Source: Candidatus Nanoarchaeia archaeon (GTDB lineage Archaea; Nanobdellota; Nanobdellia; Woesearchaeales; UBA525). From it: a stretch of 64,000 nt of DNA. The notes below the pieces were generated by a model. It ran no database searches. It was not told the origin of the DNA and was given only the letters and a program-made list of their open reading frames with translations. The stretch covers positions 28,963-92,962 of the forward strand of contig JANQNB010000010.1 of NCBI GenBank assembly GCA_028279755.1, given 5' to 3'. Shown one piece after another: positions 1 to 9,370 of the stretch (positions are counted from its first letter, which is position 1; each line of letters starts with the position of its first letter). The translations under genes and the position numbers were made by a program.

Positions 1-1001
1 ATGCTGAACGCGCTGTCGATGCCAAGAGAAAGCAGCACGAGGAAGAAGAGCGCGGCGAACAGCCAGGCCACCGGCATCATGCTCAATGCTTCCGGGAATA
101 CGACAAAGGCCAGACCTGGACCTGATGCCACGACGTCCGCGACCGCCATGCTCTTCTGCATCGCGAGGAAGCCGAGGGTGCCGAAGACGACGAAGCCGGC
201 GACGATGCTGATGAGGCTGTTCAGGATAGCGGTCCACAGCGCGTCTTTCGCGATATCCTGATTTTTCTTGACATAGCTCGCGTACGCGATCATGATGCCC
301 ATGCTGATGCTCAAGGTGAAGAAGATCTGGGAGGCAGCAGCGATCCAAATCTCCGGGTCGAGCAAAGCGCTGAAGACTGGCTTGACGTAAAACAGTATGC
401 CGGTGAGCGCGCCGTCGAGGGTGAGCGCCCTGACGAGGAGCACGAGGATGAGGATGATCGGCAAGGGCATTGTCACCTTGACGACTTGCGCGACGCTCTT
501 CACCCCCTTGAACGTGCTGAAATAGATCAGTGCCCACACTGCTGTGAGGCAGGCGAGCAATCCCCAATGGATCCCGCCGAGTACGCCAATGTTTGGTGTG
601 AGCTCGAGCACGTTCTGATAGAAGTAAGATTCTGCACCTCCGCTCCATGCCATGGTGAAGCTGGCGAAGAAATAGCGCAGCGACCATGCCATGACGACAG
701 CGTAATAGCTGAGGATTAAGAATGCGGCACCGAGGGCCCACCAGCCGAAGATGCCTCCCCATTCCTTGAGCTTGCGCCACGAGCCGACCGCGCTTCGCTG
801 GAAGTACTGCCCGACGCTGAACTCGAGCACCAAGAGTGGCAGGCCGAGGATGAGCAGCGCGAGGAAGTAGGGAATGAGAAAAGCGCCGCCACCGTACTCA
901 TACGCCAGGTACGGGAAACGCCACAGGTTTCCCAAGCCAGCTGCGCTGCCTACTGCTGCAAAGATGAATAGTAATCGTGATGGCCACCGTTCGCGCCCCA
1001 T
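1..1001 (-). CDS. Sodium:neurotransmitter symporter (NSS/SNF, LeuT-like), partial
   Basis: Secondary transporter that would import an amino acid or similar small solute with Na+. The frame begins at ATG 1001-999 and stays open to the window edge, giving 333 codons, so the C-terminus is missing. The N-terminus carries the family signature around transmembrane helix 1: GSAAGLGNLWRFPYLAYEYG, which includes the unwound helix that binds substrate and sodium in LeuT. It is followed by GGGAFLIPYF and further hydrophobic helices. A TATA box lies at 1045-1054 and a GGTGAGGGGGTG ribosome-binding region sits just before the ATG. NrdJ ends only 60 nt upstream. The substrate cannot be told from sequence. 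Confidence 0.92.
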   Translation of the reverse strand, partial: MGRERWPSRLLFIFAAVGSAAGLGNLWRFPYLAYEYGGGAFLIPYFLALLILGLPLLVLEFSVGQYFQRSAVGSWRKLKEWGGIFGWWALGAAFLILSYYAVVMAWSLRYFFASFTMAWSGGAESYFYQNVLELTPNIGVLGGIHWGLLACLTAVWALIYFSTFKGVKSVAQVVKVTMPLPIILILVLLVRALTLDGALTGILFYVKPVFSALLDPEIWIAAASQIFFTLSISMGIMIAYASYVKKNQDIAKDALWTAILNSLISIVAGFVVFGTLGFLAMQKSMAVADVVASGPGLAFVVFPEALSMMPVAWLFAALFFLVLLSLGIDSAFS

Positions 1002-1044
1002 GATAGCACCCCCTCACCCAGGTTGGCTTCAAATGTGAGAAAGG

Positions 1045-1054
1045 CTATAAAAAG
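1045..1054 (-). promoter_or_regulatory. TATA box of the NSS symporter gene
   Basis: On the minus strand it reads CTTTTTATAG. It predicts a start site near 1022 and a leader of about 20 nt that contains the GGTG-rich ribosome-binding site. Confidence 0.55.
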
Positions 1055-1060
1055 TTACCC

Positions 1061-4000
1061 CTAGCTGCATCCGGTCGTGCTACCACAGTCTTCGCACAGC
1101 AAGCACGTGCCGTTTCTTTTCAGGCGCATGCTCTTGCAGCCTGGGCACGGTTCTCCAGTGTAGCCTTTGGCGCGGGCTTCCATGATCGCGCGTTCCTCGC
1201 TCGAGAACTCGCGTTTCTTCCGCTTCTTTCTCGAGGGCAGGACTTCCTTGATGTGCACGAGCTCTTCATTGCCGAGATACTCATGACCAAGTACGCGGTA
1301 GAGATAGTCGACGATACTGGTTGCGTTCTTGATCGCAGGGTCGCCCTGCACCGGGCCGCCAGGCGCGAAGTCAGAGAATGTCAGCTTGTCGACCATGCTT
1401 TGCAATGGCACGCCTTGCTGCAGGCTGTGGCTGAGCAGGTCGCCGTACGCACTGAGCAATCCCTGGTAGTCCTCGCTCGCGTTCTGCATCGAGACGTTGA
1501 CATTGCCGAGGGTGCCGTCCTCGTATTCGTGGGTCGTCACCAGTACCGGAGTGTTCGCGATCACCGCTTCGCGGTTCACACCTTGCCACTCAGGAGCTGC
1601 AGCGAATCGTGCAGCCATTCCTTGCTGCACTGCTTCCGGCGTCACCGCAGCCTCGTCCACGTCTTCCTCGTCGAATGCTGAGAGGTCTTCTGCCACTGTG
1701 TTGACTGGCTGGCTCAGCTTGCTACCGTCGCGATAGAGCGCGTTGGCTTTGAGCATGAGTTTCCAGCTCGTGGTGTATGCCTTGCCGATGTCGTCGATCG
1801 TCGCTTCGTTGGGCATGTTGATCGTTTTCGAGATCGCGCCGCTCAGGAATGGCTGGGCTGCAGCCATGGCCTTGATGTGGCTGTCAGTCGCCAGGAAACG
1901 CTTGCCGCGCTTGCCGCACTTGTTCGCGCAGTCGAACACTGGCAGGTGCTCGTCCTTCAGGCCGGGCGCGCCCTCGACTGTCATGGTGCCGCAGACGTAT
2001 GAGGTCGTCTCCTCGATCTCCTCTTTCGAGAAGCCGAGCCAGGCGAGCAGGTTGAAGCCAGGATCCTCATAGTCCTTCTGGGGAACACCAAGCGTTTTCA
2101 TGGCCTCGTCGCCGAGCGTGAATCTGTTGAACACGAAGTTGAGATCGAAGGCTGTTTCGAAGTTCTGCTCTATCTTCTCCAGCATCGCGGCTGTGAAGCC
2201 TTTCTCTTTGAGCTTGGCGTGCGTGATCGCTGGGCAGCCGTCGAGTGTTGTATGCCCGATCGTGTACTTGACGATCTTCTCGATCGCCTGCTCGTCATAG
2301 CCAAGTCTGTGCAATGCGTCAGGCACTGCTTTATTGATGATCTTGAAATACCCGCCGCCGACAAGCTTCCTGAACTTGACAAGCGCGAAGTCAGGCTCGA
2401 TCCCGGTGGTGTCGCAGTCCATGACCAGGCCGATCGTGCCTGTCGGCGCGATCACTGTGACCTGCGCGTTCCTGTAGCCGTGCTGCTTGCCCATCTCCAG
2501 CGCATTGTCCCACGACGCGCGCGCCGCTTTCACCAGTTCCAGGTGGTTCTCGTGCTCTTCGATGCCTTGCGGCGTGATCGTCAATCCTTCGTATTCCTGC
2601 GCTTTCGCGTTGTATGCTGCGTGCCGGTGGTTGCGGATGACGCGGAGCATGTCGTCCTTGTTGCCCTCGTATTTCTCGAACGGGCCGAGCGCGTGCGCCA
2701 TCTCAGCGCTCGTCGTGTATGATTGGCCGCACATGAGCGCGCTGACCGCGCCGATGAAGGTGCGTGCCTCGTCGCTGTCGTACGGGATGCCGAGGCGCAT
2801 CAATGTCGAGCCGATGTTCGCGTAGCCGAGACCGAGGGTGCGGTACTTATAGCTCCGCAGCGCCATCTCTTCGCTGACGAATTGTGCCATGAGCACGCTG
2901 ATCTCGAGCACGATCGTCATCAAGCGCGTCGCGTGCTCGAACCATGTGACATTGAACTTGTTGTCGCCGTTGATGAACTTGGCGATGTTCAGGCTCGCCA
3001 AATTGCAGGCTGTGTCGTCGAGGAACATGTACTCGCTGCAGGGATTGGAAGCGTTGATCCGCCCGTCTTTCGGGCAGGTGTGCCATTCGTTGATTGTGGT
3101 GTCGAACTGCAGGCCTGGATCGGCAGAGTGCCAGGCTGCGAGGCACACTTTCTCCCAGAGCGCTTTGGCGTTGACTGTGCTGTGCACTTCGCCATTCGTG
3201 CGGTTGATCAGTTTCCAGTCTTCGCCGTGCTCGACTGCGTCGAAGAAAGAATTGGGAATCCTGATCGAGTTGTTCGCGTTCTGGCCGCTCACAGTGTCGT
3301 ACGCTTCGTTGTTGAAATTGGTGTCGAACTCGACGAAGTCGGCGTCGTAGATGCCCTGGTCTGCCATCTGGAGGACGCGGAAGATGTAATTCAGGCTCAC
3401 ACCCAAATGCTTGGCTTCCCTGATCGCGAGCTTGAGCTTCTGGTTCTCTTTCCAGTTCGTGCCTGCCTCTTTCGCCGCGTCCGCGATCTTCTGCAGGAGA
3501 ATCTTGTTGATGTGGCTGCCGGTGACGAGGTCTGCGACTTTCTGCTCTTCACGGTACTTCCACATGATGAAGGTCTCGATCTCCGGATGCTCCATGTCCA
3601 GGCAGATCATCTTTGCAGCGCGCCTTGTGGTGCCGCCGCTCTTGATCGCGCCAGCGCCGGCGTCGAAGACCTTGAGGAAGCTCATCAATCCTGAAGAGGT
3701 GCCGCCCCCGCTGAGAGGCTCGCCGCGGCCGCGCAGCGCGCTGAAATTGCTGCCAGTTCCTGAGCCATACTTGAACACGCGCGCTTCCCGCAACGCGAGG
3801 TCGAAGATGCCGCCAGGATTGACGAGGTCGTCTTCGAGCGACTGGATGAAGCAGGCGTGGGGCTGCGGCCGCGTGTACGCGTCCTCGCTCTGCTTGAGTT
3901 CCTCGCTTGCGGGATCGACATACCAATGCCCCTGAGGCTTGCCTGTGATGTCGTAGGCCCATGCCAGCCCAGTGTTGAACCATTGCGGGCTGTTGGGTGC

Positions 4001-4366
4001 TACCATCTGCTTGAGCAGCATGTACGCGAGCTCGTCGTAGAAGGCCTGCGCGTCTTCCTCGCTGGCGAAGTAGTTGTGCTCCTCACCCCAGTGGCGCCAG
4101 CAGCCGGCCAGGCGGTGCACGACCTGCTTGATGCTGGTCTCGCTGCCTGTACTGCTATGCTCTTTCGGCAGCCCCGCTTTCCTGATGTATTTCTGGGCGA
4201 GGATGTCGGTCGCTAATTGTGTCCAGTCCTGCGGCACTTCGATGTCCTTGATCTCGAAGACGATGCTGCCGTCAGGGTTCTTGATCACAGAATCACGGCG
4301 TTCGTAGTCGAACATGCCATATGGATCGCCTTGTGTGAATACCCTGGGTATCTTGAGTCCTGTCAC
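1061..4366 (-). CDS. nrdJ: Adenosylcobalamin-dependent (class II) ribonucleoside reductase
   Basis: Reduces ribonucleotides to deoxyribonucleotides using a B12-generated thiyl radical, so it needs neither oxygen nor a small subunit. The 1101-aa length fits the long NrdJ form. Visible motifs are the NPCSE loop with the conserved active-site cysteine, the DDTACNLASLNI segment, and the APTGTIG phosphate-binding loop. The C-terminus has a TSCPD-type Cys-rich tail with CPGC, CLLCEDC and a final TTGCS, which supplies redox and metal-binding cysteines. The start is GTG 4366, preceded by GGTGGTGGC. A TATA box at 4468-4477 implies a leader of about 80 nt. It works upstream of the thymidylate operon at 30.7-33.4 kb. 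Confidence 0.95.
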   Translation of the reverse strand: MTGLKIPRVFTQGDPYGMFDYERRDSVIKNPDGSIVFEIKDIEVPQDWTQLATDILAQKYIRKAGLPKEHSSTGSETSIKQVVHRLAGCWRHWGEEHNYFASEEDAQAFYDELAYMLLKQMVAPNSPQWFNTGLAWAYDITGKPQGHWYVDPASEELKQSEDAYTRPQPHACFIQSLEDDLVNPGGIFDLALREARVFKYGSGTGSNFSALRGRGEPLSGGGTSSGLMSFLKVFDAGAGAIKSGGTTRRAAKMICLDMEHPEIETFIMWKYREEQKVADLVTGSHINKILLQKIADAAKEAGTNWKENQKLKLAIREAKHLGVSLNYIFRVLQMADQGIYDADFVEFDTNFNNEAYDTVSGQNANNSIRIPNSFFDAVEHGEDWKLINRTNGEVHSTVNAKALWEKVCLAAWHSADPGLQFDTTINEWHTCPKDGRINASNPCSEYMFLDDTACNLASLNIAKFINGDNKFNVTWFEHATRLMTIVLEISVLMAQFVSEEMALRSYKYRTLGLGYANIGSTLMRLGIPYDSDEARTFIGAVSALMCGQSYTTSAEMAHALGPFEKYEGNKDDMLRVIRNHRHAAYNAKAQEYEGLTITPQGIEEHENHLELVKAARASWDNALEMGKQHGYRNAQVTVIAPTGTIGLVMDCDTTGIEPDFALVKFRKLVGGGYFKIINKAVPDALHRLGYDEQAIEKIVKYTIGHTTLDGCPAITHAKLKEKGFTAAMLEKIEQNFETAFDLNFVFNRFTLGDEAMKTLGVPQKDYEDPGFNLLAWLGFSKEEIEETTSYVCGTMTVEGAPGLKDEHLPVFDCANKCGKRGKRFLATDSHIKAMAAAQPFLSGAISKTINMPNEATIDDIGKAYTTSWKLMLKANALYRDGSKLSQPVNTVAEDLSAFDEEDVDEAAVTPEAVQQGMAARFAAAPEWQGVNREAVIANTPVLVTTHEYEDGTLGNVNVSMQNASEDYQGLLSAYGDLLSHSLQQGVPLQSMVDKLTFSDFAPGGPVQGDPAIKNATSIVDYLYRVLGHEYLGNEELVHIKEVLPSRKKRKKREFSSEERAIMEARAKGYTGEPCPGCKSMRLKRNGTCLLCEDCGSTTGCS

Positions 4367-4402
4367 GCCACCACCCTGCTACTGCACCCTAGGAGGTCGA
4401 AA

Positions 4403-4416
4403 CACAATATCTTGTG
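4403..4416. promoter_or_regulatory. Small palindrome in the nrdJ leader
   Basis: CACAA and TTGTG arms flank a 4-nt centre inside the predicted 5' leader of nrdJ. It could be a repressor site or a weak hairpin. The arms are short, so chance is possible. Confidence 0.2.
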
Positions 4417-4467
4417 GAGCTCGATTGAATGAGCCACGAGATGTGCGATTCCAAGGCGACTTCCGGT

Positions 4468-4477
4468 TTTTATAAAT
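4468..4477 (-). promoter_or_regulatory. TATA box of nrdJ
   Basis: Reads ATTTATAAAA on the minus strand. It is the best archaeal TATA match between the ABC permease stop at 4558 and the nrdJ GTG, and it implies an unusually long leader for this window. Confidence 0.5.
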
Positions 4478-4557
4478 ATTGTTGTCAGCGAAAGTATATT
4501 GTTGATGATGAGAAAGGAAATATAAGAATGAACCGGAAAATCGTCAAGAGACAGTGA

Positions 4558-6561
4558 CTATTTCTTCTTCTGCAATCGCTTTGAGCGGCGCTTGATGTAC
4601 TTGTCCAAGGCCAGGATCATGCGCTCCTTGCTCCTGGTATCCATGCGGCGCGCCAGGCCCTTCTCCCCGACTTCCAGCCTGACCCAGGCCGCGATGGGAT
4701 TCTTGCCGCCGGCGATCACCTGCTCGAAGTCTGCACGCGTCATATGGTCCAGCACTTCCAGGAGGTCGAAGAGATCCTTGACTTCGTGATGCATCAGCGA
4801 GAGCGGCTTGATCTTCCTGGCGCGTGGCGCGAAGGCGTTCGCTGCGAGATCCTTGCTGCGCCGCTGGAAGAACTTGGACTTGAAGCTGCGCTGCACAGCG
4901 ATGATCAGCCCGAACAGGATGAGGATGGTGAGCACGAGCAGGCCGATCCTGCCGCCAGTGTCGACCAGTCGCAGGTTGAAGAGCATGCTCTGCTTGAGGA
5001 GCTCGCTCAGGACCACGTACGGGTTATAGCTGCTCAGGATCGAGACCACCTGGTTCATCGCCTCGAGCGGCAGGACGAGATTGCTGACAAAGAGCAGGAC
5101 AGAGCCCAGGCTCAGCGAGGAGATCATCGCAGCCTCTTGCGTGCCGGCGACATAGCCGATGATCATGCCGAGGAAGCTGAAGAGCGTGATCGCGAAGAAG
5201 ATGACGACGAGACTGACAGCGAAGTTGTTGAACAAGGGGGCTTTCACGAAGAAGTAGCTCACCAGGAGGATGATGAGCGTCTGCCCGAGCAGGATGAAGA
5301 AGGTCGTGATGAAGCTGAACAGGATGTGATATTCATCGCGCGTCGCGGTCGTGAAGTTCCTGAACGCGGCATTGCTGGTCTTGTCCATGACAATCAGCGA
5401 GCTGCTCAGCATGAGCCCGAGGAACATGATCACAAGCATGAGCACGTACGGGTAGGTGAACGTGAGGTTGCTGTCTTCTGACGTGACCGGCTCGATCCTT
5501 GTCGTGATCGGTGCTGCCACGCTACTCGCCTGGAACCCGAGGACTTCCTGGAGCGACCTGTCGACATGCTGCAGCTTGCCCCGCAGGGTCGTCAGCTCGC
5601 TCAGCGCGGTGTCGATCTCGCCCTTCGAGGTTGCGAGCCGGTCATCGACCTCTTCTGACGCGCTGACCAGCTGGCCGAAACGTTCCTGAACTTTCTCCAT
5701 CGCGTCTGCGGCATCGTCGATGATGTAGTTCACTTCTGTCACTGCAGTGGGAGCGTCGTCTGCGATGTCCAGGATGGTCGCGGTCGCGTTCTCGAGCAGG
5801 TCCATAGTGTCGTCGACGCTGTCCCGCGTCTCGTTCTCGACTTCTGAGCGTGCATCCCGCAGCGTTGCTTCCGCGGCTTCGATGGCGTCGATGCTCTCCG
5901 CCTTGATCTCGGTGATCATGCCGCTCAAGCCAGTGACCCGGCCGCGGATGTCCTTGAGGTCGGCGAACGACACGTTCACATCCACGCTGCCGAGGGAACT
6001 CCTGCTTTCTGCCATCTCGCTCTGGACCAGGTCGAGCTTGGTCTCGAGGCCTTCGCCGGTTGCGAGCTGGTCATGCACCTCTTCCTGAGCGAGCGCGAGG
6101 CGCTGCAGGACGTCGCTGGTGAGCTCTTCGGTTATCGACGTGCTCTGCACCTGGAATTCCTGGCTGAGCCCGTCGATGATCTCGTAGACGAGATTAATCC
6201 GGGAGTAGTCGACCGCAAACCTGACGACCTGGCTCTCATCCTCCTTGATCGAGAAATCGCTGGGGAAGAGCACGCAGGTGTGCACTTGCCCGGTCTTGAT
6301 CATGTCAGTGCACATGCTCTCGTTCGCGAACACGCTGACACGATAGCCTTTCTCATTCAACGCGCTGATGATGTCGTCAGCCAGTGCCGTGTATTCCGGA
6401 CTGTACGCGCCGACGTGCAGCTGGGTGTCAGTGTCGCCGCCAGTGTAGGCTGCGCTGACGAGCAGGATGATGAGCAGAGGCCCGAAGACGATGGTGAACG
6501 CTGTCTCTCGCGAACGGAAGAGGAGCTTGAGGTTCTTCGCGATCACTGCCGGGCCTTTCAT
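4558..6561 (-). CDS. ABC-2 type transporter permease with long extracellular coiled-coil insert
   Basis: Membrane subunit of an ABC exporter, 667 aa. One transmembrane helix lies at about residues 20-38. A large polar region of roughly 300 residues follows, rich in Glu, Asp and Ser heptads and predicted coiled coil. Five or six helices then cluster at about residues 370-555 (for example LVIMFLGLML and LFSFLGMIIGYVAG), and a basic cytoplasmic tail ends KRRSKRLQKKK. This layout is that of ABC-2/YhgE-Pip-like permeases. Its ATG overlaps the stop of the ATPase gene by 4 nt (ATGA), so the two are translationally coupled. The substrate is unknown; a protein, lipid or drug are all possible. Confidence 0.85.
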   Translation of the reverse strand: MKGPAVIAKNLKLLFRSRETAFTIVFGPLLIILLVSAAYTGGDTDTQLHVGAYSPEYTALADDIISALNEKGYRVSVFANESMCTDMIKTGQVHTCVLFPSDFSIKEDESQVVRFAVDYSRINLVYEIIDGLSQEFQVQSTSITEELTSDVLQRLALAQEEVHDQLATGEGLETKLDLVQSEMAESRSSLGSVDVNVSFADLKDIRGRVTGLSGMITEIKAESIDAIEAAEATLRDARSEVENETRDSVDDTMDLLENATATILDIADDAPTAVTEVNYIIDDAADAMEKVQERFGQLVSASEEVDDRLATSKGEIDTALSELTTLRGKLQHVDRSLQEVLGFQASSVAAPITTRIEPVTSEDSNLTFTYPYVLMLVIMFLGLMLSSSLIVMDKTSNAAFRNFTTATRDEYHILFSFITTFFILLGQTLIILLVSYFFVKAPLFNNFAVSLVVIFFAITLFSFLGMIIGYVAGTQEAAMISSLSLGSVLLFVSNLVLPLEAMNQVVSILSSYNPYVVLSELLKQSMLFNLRLVDTGGRIGLLVLTILILFGLIIAVQRSFKSKFFQRRSKDLAANAFAPRARKIKPLSLMHHEVKDLFDLLEVLDHMTRADFEQVIAGGKNPIAAWVRLEVGEKGLARRMDTRSKERMILALDKYIKRRSKRLQKKK

Positions 6562-7529
6562 TTCTCCTCCCTCTTCTTGGTGTAGACCTTGACGAAGACA
6601 TCGTCAAGATTTGGCTTGTTCAGCTTGATGTCCAAGAGCTGCTCGCCGCCGCGTTCCAGCAGGGTGAGCACTTCCTTGATGTTCCGTTCCGGCTCCTGCG
6701 TCCTGATGGTGAGATACGTACCCTCTTGACTGATGCTCGTGATGTTCTTGCCCTTGAGCTTCGGAATGATCTTCTCATAGCTGCCGGGATAGCTCTCGAT
6801 CAGTATCTCCTGCACCTTGGTGTACTTGAGCTTGAGCTTGTCAGGCGTGTCGATGTCCACGAGTTCCGCGTCCTTGAGGATCGCGATCCGGTTGCACAGG
6901 GTGTCGAGCTCGTTCAGGTGGTGGCTGCTCAGCACGACAGTGGTGCCGCGCATGTTGATCCGCTTGACGATCTCCCAGATCTGATTGCGTAGGACAGGAT
7001 CGAGATCTGCTGTCGGCTCGTCGAGGATGAGCACGCCCGGATTGTGTACCATGGCGCAGGCGATGTCCAGGCGGCGTTTCATTCCGCCGCTGAGGTCGCG
7101 CGCTGTCACGTACTGGCTCGCCTTGAGCCCCATGAGCTTGAGCAGGATATCGACGTTGGCGCGCAGTGCCTTTGTCCCGAGATCGTACATCTTGCCGAAA
7201 TATTCGAGGTTCTCCCTGACGGTGAGTTTTTCATAGAAGCTCGGGGTCTGGGCTGCGAAGCCATAGCTCCGGTTCACGATCAGGGGCTTCTTCAGCACGT
7301 TGAAGATCTGCGGCTGCCCTTTCGTGTACTGGACAAAGTTGACCGTGCCCCGGTCAGGCGGCAGGAAGCCGACGAGGAGATTCAACAGTGTGGTCTTGCC
7401 GCTGCCAGACGAGCCGATGATGCCGATGACTTCCCCTTTCTCTATCGTGATCGAGATGTTCTTGAGAACATGATTATCGCCGAAGCTCTTCGAGACAGCC
7501 TTCACCTCAAATACTGCTGCGCGCGCCAT
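6558..7529 (-). CDS. ABC transporter ATP-binding protein
   Basis: Drives the ABC-2 permease encoded immediately downstream. The 323-aa protein has Walker A GSSGSGKTT, signature LSGGMKRR, Walker B VLILDEP followed by a D-loop, and the H-loop SSHHLNEL. A C-terminal extension of about 90 residues after the nucleotide-binding domain resembles that of CcmA/DrrA-type exporters. ATG 7529 is preferred over the upstream TTG and GTG because a GGGGTTGGTG ribosome-binding site lies just before it and a TATA box sits at 7563-7571. Confidence 0.93.
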   Translation of the reverse strand: MARAAVFEVKAVSKSFGDNHVLKNISITIEKGEVIGIIGSSGSGKTTLLNLLVGFLPPDRGTVNFVQYTKGQPQIFNVLKKPLIVNRSYGFAAQTPSFYEKLTVRENLEYFGKMYDLGTKALRANVDILLKLMGLKASQYVTARDLSGGMKRRLDIACAMVHNPGVLILDEPTADLDPVLRNQIWEIVKRINMRGTTVVLSSHHLNELDTLCNRIAILKDAELVDIDTPDKLKLKYTKVQEILIESYPGSYEKIIPKLKGKNITSISQEGTYLTIRTQEPERNIKEVLTLLERGGEQLLDIKLNKPNLDDVFVKVYTKKREEK

Positions 7530-7562
7530 CACCAACCCCTAGGCTGGTGGGCACAGAAGGCG

Positions 7563-7571
7563 TTTATAAAG
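7563..7571 (-). promoter_or_regulatory. TATA box of the first ABC exporter operon
   Basis: CTTTATAAA on the minus strand, 34-42 nt before ATG 7529. It lies between the stop of the upstream membrane protein and the ATPase, so the exporter has its own promoter. Confidence 0.5.
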
Positions 7572-7573
7572 CT

Positions 7574-9310
7574 TTAGTCTCCCCACACTGTCTCGTAGAT
7601 GAAGCTGAGGAAGCCGAACACATAGAACAAGAGGTTGATGAGCAGGAACAGGAGGAGGATGCAGGCGAGATAGATGAGGCTCCACGAGCCTGCGCCGAAC
7701 AGGCTGATGCCTTCGCGCAAGTAGTAGGTGATCGTTGCCATGAAGAAATGATAGGTGTACACGCCGAAGAAGAGGATGCTCGTGCCGAAGAGCGCGGCCA
7801 TGAGCAGGTTCTTGGCGTGCTTCGAGAAGCTGGCGAAGAGCAGCACGAGGAAAAGCACGAGGAATGCGAAGAGCCACAGTCCGGGATGGCCTGTCGTGAT
7901 GCTGTGGGTCTGGACGTCGACGCCGATGAGCGCCTCGCTCGTGATCTTGGTGATCGTGAACGCGGGTGTGGCGAGGAAGGCGGCGATCCCGCTGAAGCTC
8001 AGCGCGATCAGCCAGCCTGGCAAGATTGGATGGTGGTCGTGCTCTGCCTCGTGATCTTCGCGTGTGCGGAGCTTGAACACCTTGTACCAGATGTAGGCTG
8101 GCAGCGCAAGCAGCATGAACAAGCCGACCGTGTTGAGCACGTACAGGCCGAGCACCGAGAGATCGGTTGCGAGCAGGCCGGTCCAGTTCGCACTGATGAT
8201 CATGAACAGGGTGTCGTGACCCGCGCCGAGATGGCCGAAATACAAGGGGTCGCGCAGCCCGGTCGCGTAGGGGATCAGGAAGGTCCCGATGTCGACCAGG
8301 AGGTGGAGTACGAGCAGCCCGCTCAGTCCCAGAAGGACGGTGCGCCTGCTGGTGAACAGTCGCGCGAAGTCTTTCAGGAAGTCAGTGCCGAAGCCGCCGA
8401 TCTTCGTGAGCAGGTCTTCACCCCTGAGATTGCGGTGCATCTTCCGGTGGAACTGGACTGCGATGAGGAGGTAGACCGCGAGCCCGATCATGGCGAGGGG
8501 CGCGTCGATCGCGATGGCAAGCCATTCGACAACGAGGTTGAAGAGCAGGAGGAAGAACGCTGTCAGGACGAGCAGGACGGCGAGCACGCGTTTCAGGGCG
8601 TGCATGACGTCCTGGAGTTCGCCGTGTTCGTGGATCACTGCGAGCACGCTGCGCTCTTCGACATGGAAGCGGAGCGCGGCGTAGATGCCGAGGCCGAGCA
8701 CCAGCACGGTGCCGATGATGAAGCTCACGCGCTCGATAACTGCCGCATGGTTCGCGAGCGTGTTGTATAATTGGAAGATCAGGCCGTTCATCCCATAGGG
8801 CTGGAGCAGCGCTGTCATGCTTTGCTCGCCCGAGAGGAGCGTGAACGGGATGCTCGGATTGCTGATCGTGAGCTGGCTCGCGAAAGGCTTGGCATACATG
8901 CTCGCGTTCGCGAGATAGGTGCCAAGCAGGTTGAAGGTGTTATAGCTGGCTTCGCTGAGCGTGATGTTCGCCACACCCGGGATGGTGTCAGGGCTGTGCA
9001 CGAAGCTGACATATTTGAGCACGTGCTCGGTCATGGTATCGCGCGCCGCTGCTGCGAAAGAGACGATATTCTTGAGCGTCATCATGAAGAGTGAGATGAT
9101 CACTGCCGCGTCCCACCATTTCTCTTTCTTGCCGAAGAACATCGCGCTCGGGCTCGTGAGGTAGAGCAGGTAGGCGATGAGCGCCCAGGAGACGATCTTC
9201 TTGACATAGTCCCAGAATGGGTCGAGGAGCTTGAAGAAATCGAGGAATTGGAAGACGATGATGCCTACCAGGATGAACTCGTTGATCCGCCAGCCTAGTC
9301 GACCATCCAT
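7574..9310 (-). CDS. Large polytopic membrane protein, function unknown
   Basis: A 578-aa protein with roughly 12-13 hydrophobic helices, including FILVGIIVFQFLDFF at the N-terminus and ILLLFLLINLLFYVFGFL near the C-terminus. A few charged loops hold acidic and His-rich stretches (HEAEHDHH). I do not recognise a family. ATG 9310 is chosen over an upstream in-frame start because GAGGTGGAGC precedes it and the TATA box at 9344-9353 lies 34-43 nt away. It is on the same strand as the ABC exporter, which has its own promoter. Confidence 0.75.
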   Translation of the reverse strand: MDGRLGWRINEFILVGIIVFQFLDFFKLLDPFWDYVKKIVSWALIAYLLYLTSPSAMFFGKKEKWWDAAVIISLFMMTLKNIVSFAAAARDTMTEHVLKYVSFVHSPDTIPGVANITLSEASYNTFNLLGTYLANASMYAKPFASQLTISNPSIPFTLLSGEQSMTALLQPYGMNGLIFQLYNTLANHAAVIERVSFIIGTVLVLGLGIYAALRFHVEERSVLAVIHEHGELQDVMHALKRVLAVLLVLTAFFLLLFNLVVEWLAIAIDAPLAMIGLAVYLLIAVQFHRKMHRNLRGEDLLTKIGGFGTDFLKDFARLFTSRRTVLLGLSGLLVLHLLVDIGTFLIPYATGLRDPLYFGHLGAGHDTLFMIISANWTGLLATDLSVLGLYVLNTVGLFMLLALPAYIWYKVFKLRTREDHEAEHDHHPILPGWLIALSFSGIAAFLATPAFTITKITSEALIGVDVQTHSITTGHPGLWLFAFLVLFLVLLFASFSKHAKNLLMAALFGTSILFFGVYTYHFFMATITYYLREGISLFGAGSWSLIYLACILLLFLLINLLFYVFGFLSFIYETVWGD

Positions 9311-9343
9311 GCTCCACCTCTTTCTGCTGCCAGCCCTCTCGAG

Positions 9344-9353
9344 CTTTATATAG
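9344..9353 (-). promoter_or_regulatory. TATA box of the 578-aa membrane protein gene
   Basis: CTATATAAAG on the minus strand. It is a close match to the archaeal consensus and decides the start at 9310, because the longer reading frame would begin upstream of the transcription start. Confidence 0.6.
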
Positions 9354-9370
9354 TTTGTCGCCCTTAGCAC

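Noticed and set aside
7547..8770. 407-aa Glu-rich frame antisense to the membrane protein
   Set aside because: Its odd acidic composition comes from reading hydrophobic codons in reverse; the membrane protein has a good promoter and helices.
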